Shown piece after piece: positions 57,728 to 64,000 of a stretch of 64,000 bases of DNA. This DNA comes from Macrotrachela quadricornifera. Its lineage: Eukaryota; Rotifera; Eurotatoria; Philodinida; Philodinidae. Under the pieces are notes generated by a model, which was given only the letters and a program-made list of their open reading frames with translations, was not told the DNA's origin and did not search any database. The stretch covers positions 237,980 through 301,979 of the forward strand of contig JAJEKB010021225.1 of the NCBI GenBank assembly GCA_022393335.1, read 5' to 3'. Both the position numbers and the translations under genes were made by a program. The first letter of the stretch is position 1. Each line of letters starts with the position of its first letter.

Positions 57728-60208
57728 ATGGCTTATGCAACTGTATCACATGTGGATTCAAACAATACACGACTTGACACGCAAAAATTTCATCTCATCT
57801 GGTTGGCTGATGGAATCGATGAGTTGAAGAAGAAATTTCCTCAATCATTCACTCGTCTAGAAACCATCGTTGGTTCTGTTGATAGTTTCAACGACTCCGA
57901 ACTATTTCTCAATTTTCTTTTCGAAATTAATGATGAAAAAATCTTTGTGATCGTTACTGGTGGTATAGGAAGAGAAACGGTTCCAATTATTCATGAAACA
58001 TCTCAAATAGATTCAATCTTTGTGTTCTGTAAGAATACAGCTTATCACGAACAATGGACGAAAGATTATCTGAAAGTAAAGAGTGTTTTTAATCAAATCG
58101 ATGCAATATGTCAAGCAGTAGAACAGGCTGTACAACCAAAACTTTCGCCTATTGTTCATCGCTCACATACTCCAAAGGCAGCTTCACGGACGAGTATTCA
58201 TGATAGATCGACTACAATAGATGACCAGAGTCAAGAATCGAGTGATAGACATCATCATCGTCGTGTCCGTTCAGCGTTACCAACTCATGTTGATGTCGAC
58301 ACAACAGTTAACATTACGTCGCGTGGTGAATCGATGAAAATAAAGCGAGAAACACCTGAAATAGATGTGAAAAAGGAGTCTTCATCTCATTTGACAAAAA
58401 GCAAAAAAGAGGCGTTCGTAGAGCCAGCAATTCCAACCGATAACCAACATGATACGACTCATCTGCGTGATAAATACGATTTTTCACCCGTGCGTCCATT
58501 CGAAGAAGATACGAGAAGTAGTTTTCCATTGATTAATTCTTCGAAAAGAGCAGTGAAAAGAACACTTAATTCACAAGAACAGTTGCCGTCAGATTTTGAC
58601 CAACTGGAAGGTACTTTAATTGAAACAATTAAACAAAATATATCACCGAGTTTAGCTACGAGTGATGGTTCTTCTCTAATGACATCATTCAGTCATAATG
58701 CAATTGATCGATTACAAGATACTCTTACGCAAACGATCAAGAAACATGTTACTAGAAAAACAGATGATTCTAATGCATTGCCCAAACTGTTCGATGAACT
58801 AAAACAAGTGCTAGTTGACGCACTCGTACAACAACAACAGCAACAATCTACATCATTAGAGGATATGATTAAACATATAGTACATGATGCTCTCAATCAG
58901 CAAAAAAATCCACCGTTAGCTCCCACTACAAGTATTAGAATGATAGATCATCGAAAACCTATCACTATTGCTACTAATCGTGAAGTCAAAATCGTTGCTG
59001 ACTCTAAGCGTACTCGTACTGATGCTGCTTTTCGACAACGACGTGATGCTACCGTTAACAATAAACGACTACGTGATGCCGTTCAACAGTGGTCATTTGT
59101 AAACTCGATGGCCGATCTTGTTACTGCTATCAAAGCTCATGGAAAAGGCGATTTAGAATGTGCATGGTTACTTTTCTGTTGGATCGGTGAAAATATTCAA
59201 TATCAAGAATATTGTAATAACAATGCTGCTAATACTGTTTTTCGTACAAGAAAAGGTGTCTGTCGAGGTTTTGTTAGTCTCTATCATGAATGTTGCACAC
59301 TATTAGATATTGAATGTTCAGAAATATCGGGTTTTGCTAAACAAGCTTTTCTTAAACCTGGTGAAGAACTTAAACAATCACCTCACGCTTGGAATAGCAT
59401 TGTGCTGGATCAACACACCTATTTACTTGATCCAACATGGGGTGCAGGTGGTAGAGATAATGTGAAAAAACTCGAAGATTTCTATTTTCTTACATCGCCT
59501 GAAGAGTTTATTTATACCCACTACTGTAACGGATATCAATTACTCGAACCAGAAATCAGCAAAGAAGAATTTCTTAGTTTACCTATCATGAAATCAACTT
59601 ATTATCAACTTGGTATGACTTTGCTATCACCAAAGCAAGGTTTAAATGAGATAAATGATAATTTATTTAAAATTTCCATTCGAACACCAGAGCATGTTGA
59701 TGTATTTGCCATGTTGAAGGTAGATGATACTGAATATCCACGTAGTTTACACACACTATGCCAACGAGATGAAACGAAATCTGATGTATACAATTGCTAT
59801 ATTGCTCCACCTGTTGATGGTCTTTATGAAATTGGTATCTTTGCAAAAACAAAAACGGAAACTTCATACTATGATGCTATCAACATGCGTTTACGTGTGT
59901 CAAACATAAATGGTGCATTTATTTTTCCACTCTTATATTCAATTTTTACAGAACATAAATGTATTTTAATCGAACCTTTTCATCGTATTATACATAAGAA
60001 TGAAGACGTGTTAATTCACATGATAATACCTAATGCTAATGTGATACAAATTCAAAATGGTGACGATCATATCGTTCCGTCCCGGGAGGAATACAAGAAT
60101 GGTGTACTAAAGAAACGAGTACGTGTTCAAGGTGATCTTCAAGTTTGTGGCCGATGGAATGACAACGCCGACTTGATTTCAGTTATTTGTATTTTTAATA
60201 TGATTTAA
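57728..60208 (+). CDS. Receiver-like N-terminus plus transglutaminase-like (KY/kyphoscoliosis-peptidase type) protein, 826 aa
   Basis: Single-exon gene. Residues about 18-130 (FHLIWLADGIDELKKKF onward, with IFVIVTGGIGRETVPIIH) resemble a receiver-like domain I recall at the N-terminus of many bdelloid proteins. Residues 131-440 are a low-complexity, charged linker with six Gln at 368-373. Residues about 455-600 form a transglutaminase-like fold with a full triad: Cys512 (KGVCRGF), His553 (PHAWNSI) and Asp568 (LLDPTWGAG), with spacing typical of KY-type peptidases. Residues about 620-730 have the beta-rich region that follows the KY domain (PPVDGLYEIGIFA). KY proteins act in the cytoskeleton or as cytosolic peptidases/transglutaminases; this one's substrate is unknown. 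No membrane helix or signal peptide. It is convergent with the oxidoreductase, 269 bp away. Confidence 0.88.
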   Translation: MAYATVSHVDSNNTRLDTQKFHLIWLADGIDELKKKFPQSFTRLETIVGSVDSFNDSELFLNFLFEINDEKIFVIVTGGIGRETVPIIHETSQIDSIFVFCKNTAYHEQWTKDYLKVKSVFNQIDAICQAVEQAVQPKLSPIVHRSHTPKAASRTSIHDRSTTIDDQSQESSDRHHHRRVRSALPTHVDVDTTVNITSRGESMKIKRETPEIDVKKESSSHLTKSKKEAFVEPAIPTDNQHDTTHLRDKYDFSPVRPFEEDTRSSFPLINSSKRAVKRTLNSQEQLPSDFDQLEGTLIETIKQNISPSLATSDGSSLMTSFSHNAIDRLQDTLTQTIKKHVTRKTDDSNALPKLFDELKQVLVDALVQQQQQQSTSLEDMIKHIVHDALNQQKNPPLAPTTSIRMIDHRKPITIATNREVKIVADSKRTRTDAAFRQRRDATVNNKRLRDAVQQWSFVNSMADLVTAIKAHGKGDLECAWLLFCWIGENIQYQEYCNNNAANTVFRTRKGVCRGFVSLYHECCTLLDIECSEISGFAKQAFLKPGEELKQSPHAWNSIVLDQHTYLLDPTWGAGGRDNVKKLEDFYFLTSPEEFIYTHYCNGYQLLEPEISKEEFLSLPIMKSTYYQLGMTLLSPKQGLNEINDNLFKISIRTPEHVDVFAMLKVDDTEYPRSLHTLCQRDETKSDVYNCYIAPPVDGLYEIGIFAKTKTETSYYDAINMRLRVSNINGAFIFPLLYSIFTEHKCILIEPFHRIIHKNEDVLIHMIIPNANVIQIQNGDDHIVPSREEYKNGVLKKRVRVQGDLQVCGRWNDNADLISVICIFNMI

Positions 60209-60287
60209 ATGTTTTGCTTTTAAAAAATGTAGAAATTTTCATAATTTTTCAATCATGAATTGACTCAGTGTCAACTAAGTCACATTA

Positions 60288-60293
60288 AATAAA
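60288..60293 (+). terminator. AATAAA polyadenylation signal of the KY-domain gene
   Basis: Canonical AATAAA 80 bp after the TAA stop, within the 269 bp gap between the convergent genes. Confidence 0.55.
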
Positions 60294-60477
60294 AGATGAT
60301 ACAAACATTTTGGAATATCGAGTATATACACCTACCTACCGTTGTATCAATAATGCAATGCTTTTCTTTCTTAATATGAATACAAATGATTTTAATGAAA
60401 AACTATATATAGAACTAGATAAAAGATAGCGAAAAATGAGATTGTTTGTCTTTAAAATATTGTACAAATAATTATAA

Positions 60478-62142
60478 TCAATTTGTATCTTCTTTAATCA
60501 TATCAGCCGCTTTAAATCCAATAATCATTGTAATTTGATTTGGATTACCAGATATCGACGTCGGAATTATCGAAGCATCAGCAATTCTCAAATTTTTTGT
60601 ATTACGTACTCGTAGTCTTTTGTCTACAACGATCATATCATCATTTTTAAAATTATTTCCCATTTTACATGTGCTTGTTGGATGCAAATCTGTTGTAGCA
60701 GTTTCTTTTGCCCAATTCAACAATTCTTTATCATCTGTTGTGTCATATTGACTGGAATTTCCATTTATTTGCTTTTCAATTAATCTAGTTAATGTTTTAG
60801 TAGAAAAATATGATCGACCAACTTTAATTGCTTCCAAAATTTTCTTTTCATCATAAGAATTCGATAGATAATTTGGATTTATTACTGGATTTGATAACGG
60901 ATTATTATCTCGTAATGTAACACTACCAGGAGATTTATAATGAAATGTTTCAACAAATATTCTAATGACTTTTTTACCATCAACCTCATCTATACCTAAA
61001 ACATGATAATATTCACCATTTTCTTCAATAGCAACTGCACCCCATCCACCAAGCACAAGATTCGGTAATGCTAGATTTTGATTAAGTAATGGCGGTGACC
61101 AAATATCTATAAATGTATGATCTTGTAAATTTTTTCCAACACCTGGTACATTTGATAAACAAGTTATGTTTAAATTTGTTAATTCATTGCATGGACCAAT
61201 ACCACTTAATAGTAATAGTTTTGGTGTATCAAATACACCAGCGGATAATACAATTTCTTTTTTACAATAATAATAATTATATTGTTTATTACCAAGATTA
61301 TATGTTTCTATACCAATTGCTTTCAAATTTTTATTAAATAATATTTTATTAACATGTGTAAATACTAATATATCGAGATTTTCTCGTGGTAGTATTGGTT
61401 CTACATATGCACTCCAACTACTTACTCTTTTGGCGTAATTATCTGATATTTTTCTACTCATATAAATTCTTGGTGCAATACCACCCTGTCCTTGTATAGA
61501 ATCTAAATTATTTGGATTAGGATTGTATTAATAACCAAGTTCTTCTGCACTTATTAATAATTCAGCCATCATTGGCTCATTTGCATCTAACTGTGTATGT
61601 GTAAATGTATTGTTTATATAATTCCAATAGGGTGATAAATCTTACCATGTCCATCCATCAATAGATCCCCAACGTTCATCATTATCTTTACGATTGCCTA
61701 TTATAAATGCCATTGCATTATGACTGTTACATCCACCTGTAACTTTAGCTCTTGGTTGTTCTATTGTACGATTTTTTAATCCAATTTGCGGAACTGATAC
61801 ATATCCTAGTTCTATAAGAGGATCAGATAATAATAAGAGCCATTTAGATGCTTCTCGTATATTTGGATTTAATGATGACCAATAACCTTGTTCTATTAAT
61901 AATACTTCATTTCTTGGGTCATCTGAAAGTTTTCTTGTCACGATACTACCGGCTGTTCCAGAACCAACTATTATATAATCATAACAATTTATATTAGATC
62001 CACTTTTACATTTTGCATATTGTTTATTATGCCAATTATAATGATCATCATCATTGTTACTTTCAATCAAATTTTTCATTTCAATATTTACTATAAAGGA
62101 CAAAATCGTTATAATAAGTGATGTGATAGCTACTGCATTCAT
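60478..62142 (-). pseudogene. GMC-family oxidoreductase, full length but with two in-frame TAA codons
   Basis: The minus-strand frame from ATG 62142 to the stop at 60478 spans 555 codons, the usual GMC size, in one frame. An N-terminal hydrophobic segment (residues 4-20) suggests secretion or membrane anchoring. The FAD-binding loop is GSGTAGS (Gly60, Gly62, Gly65) with Glu84 closing strand 2. The second GMC signature lies at codons 299-315 (LSAGVFDTPKLLLLSG). The catalytic His (codon 487, TDLHPTSTCKMG) and Asn (codon 535, SGNPNQIT) are kept. Codons 167 (61642-61644, after DGWTW) and 205 (61528-61530, after EELGY) are TAA, while conserved GMC sequence continues between and after them. Members oxidise alcohols or sugars using FAD; the substrate is unknown. 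Recent pseudogene, base errors or readthrough are possible; pseudogene is most likely. Confidence 0.82.
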
Positions 62143-64000
62143 TTTTTCAAATAGAAAATCTGAAAGAAATATATGAAATAAATTTTTATTGGCTTTTCCT
62201 CACTTCCGGAGAGAAACTGAAGAAAATGACACGCATGCTTTATTTCTTAAAATAAAAGATATTTTTTCATTCTATGATGATAATGATACCTGAAGTATTT
62301 ATATCGATTGATTCCATTGAGAAAGAAAAACGATGAGTCATTTAATAAACGATTGTTTTCTGATGGAAATGAAGCGAAATAAAATACTTAGATGGAAAAA
62401 ATAACAGTGAGATGCCGTTCTTATCTACAATCAACGTGTCTTGCTCAATATTTTCATTCTCGGGTATCGTAGAACTAATGAAAGAATCGGAATAATTCCA
62501 ATCCCTTAGTTTTAGGACACCTCTTTAACTGAGACTGTTGGATTTAGTAGATATGTCAATAATTAAGGGGGCACTGACCCGTCCGACCCATCTCTCTCTC
62601 TCTTTCTCTCTCATTGTTTCTTTATCATACTCGACTTTCTGTTCGTAAATGGTCATCTCTTTATCTGTCATGCACCAATGGATCACGAGGTTCCCTTTCT
62701 TTCTATCCATATCTTTGCCCGATCATTTCTTCCTCAATGTTATACACTTCCTCTCTCTCGTGACCGATATATATATAGGATGAACATTTATGTAATGAAA
62801 GAAGTCGGACAGAGTGAGAATCAACTGATATCACAGGATTTGTTGTTACAGTAGAGATATTATAATATTACATAAAAAGTCTCACGTACTACTCTTTCAG
62901 CTGATGGTGGAAATCAAATGTTTTCATTTCGATATATTTATTGCCTCGCTAAACACAAAAAGTCGGGCCCACACAAAAGAGAAAAAGTAAAATATTTACT
63001 AGTGTCATATACGTTTTTTTCGCATATTCTGTTCGATTCGTCTCTATTTCAATAATTGCGGGCCGTTAGTGTTCGTTCTGATAAATAATCTCCATCCTTC
63101 GCTAGTGTTTATTAAATCAATACGCAGAAAAATACACGACCAAGTGAGAGACAACGAAAAAAATATAGCCTTAACAATAAGCAACACGGTGCATTTTCTC
63201 ATTATTGAGACACGTATGATAATGATCTCGAAAAAAAGCACATATCAGCAGCAAAATTATTTTGTAAAAGATGACTAGAGGTGCTCTTTTTCTTTTCTCA
63301 CTATCACTGATCAAAGAATAACAACGTAATTTGAATGAGGAGGCGTTCTTGTAATGGTCATTTATTTCTATCAAAATCTAAAATAGCTATATTGCATCAC
63401 CTGTCGATTTTTACTATTAAATAGATTCATGCCTTTGTCTCTGAGCTCTAACAGCCAACCAGTCGTTTTCTTATTTTTTTTGACATTAACTACCACTTTT
63501 CAAGGCGAATACATGAAGTTGAATGTGTGAAACAACAAGACGTCATATCTCTTAGGGATACATTATTTTTCCCGTTATACTTAAATGATCAATGTTTGTG
63601 ACAGGAAAAAAAGGAATGCACAGAGATCATGTTTGTAGTCTCTTTCATTCAAATATCATTGTAATTCAATGCTGTTCTAAAAAGGAAAACTGATTGTGAC
63701 AGAAAGTTTATTTTTGGTCTTGCATGAGGATACGTTGGCAATTTTCTTTTCAAATGTTTTTGTCTAACAAGATGATATATTTTGTAAAGCAAAAAATATT
63801 CTCTTTCACATTATTGATTTCATGTGATGATGAATGATCTCTTTTCTAATAAAACCAATTATAACTGTAATTATCCCAATAGCGATATATATCTTCAAGA
63901 TAAAGGACAGGGATGGATAAGAACGCAAATTGGCCCACCCTCACATTTTAAAGGAAACTACATCACTAAATGCAGAATTTAATGGTGATTCTTTTGGTAA
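62143..64000. other. Region upstream of the oxidoreductase to the window end, no gene recognised
   Basis: Contains a CT-rich microsatellite at 62591-62612 and a short TATATATATA run near 62770. Small open frames at 62525-62710 and 63044-63374 lack motifs. It presumably holds the promoter of the minus-strand oxidoreductase. Confidence 0.45.

Overview
The window is AT-rich eukaryotic draft sequence with one 10-base N gap. It has spliced genes with GT-AG introns, many terminal-inverted-repeat (TIR) elements, mariner-type transposons and one damaged LINE. Gene content points to a bdelloid rotifer, perhaps Rotaria-like. The signs are an F-box protein of the type expanded in bdelloids, a transglutaminase-like (KY) protein with a receiver-like N-terminus, an FG-GAP/VCBS propeller, and membrane modules with CPC and VCSS cysteine motifs. 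The organism call rests on recalled family resemblance, not a search.

About 1-36.3 kb: thirteen exons on the + strand splice in frame into one predicted chain of 1805 residues. It holds three tandem copies (A, B, C) of a module made of one membrane helix, a ~330-340 residue Cys-rich ectodomain and a second helix. A seventh helix, a Thr/Ser-rich stalk and a seven-repeat FG-GAP/VCBS propeller follow. With the N-terminus inside, all three ectodomains and the propeller fall outside the cell, so it looks like a surface receptor or adhesion protein. Three introns are 53-64 bp; the others are 0.7-6.2 kb, and most of those carry foldback elements, MITEs or mariners.

36.3-47.6 kb: mostly intergenic with mariner-related MITEs and a 1.07 kb TIR element. 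It also has a small three-exon minus-strand gene (143 aa) and the 3' end of an unrecognised gene with Asp/Ser-rich repeats. One intron of that gene matches a short insertion whose ends supply both splice sites.

47.6-54.4 kb: an internally deleted LINE whose ORF1 is split by a 1.63 kb TIR element with a TT target duplication. The LINE tail ends about 25 bp before the start codon of a three-exon F-box gene.

54.4-64 kb: an intergenic stretch, the 826-aa KY/transglutaminase-like gene, and, convergent with it, a full-length GMC oxidoreductase reading frame with two in-frame TAA codons (probable pseudogene). No gene was recognised from 62.1 kb to the end.

The strongest novelty candidate is the triple-module, seven-helix, propeller-bearing gene. 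Second are the CCCAGGTG-ended insertions, one of which appears to be spliced out as an intron.
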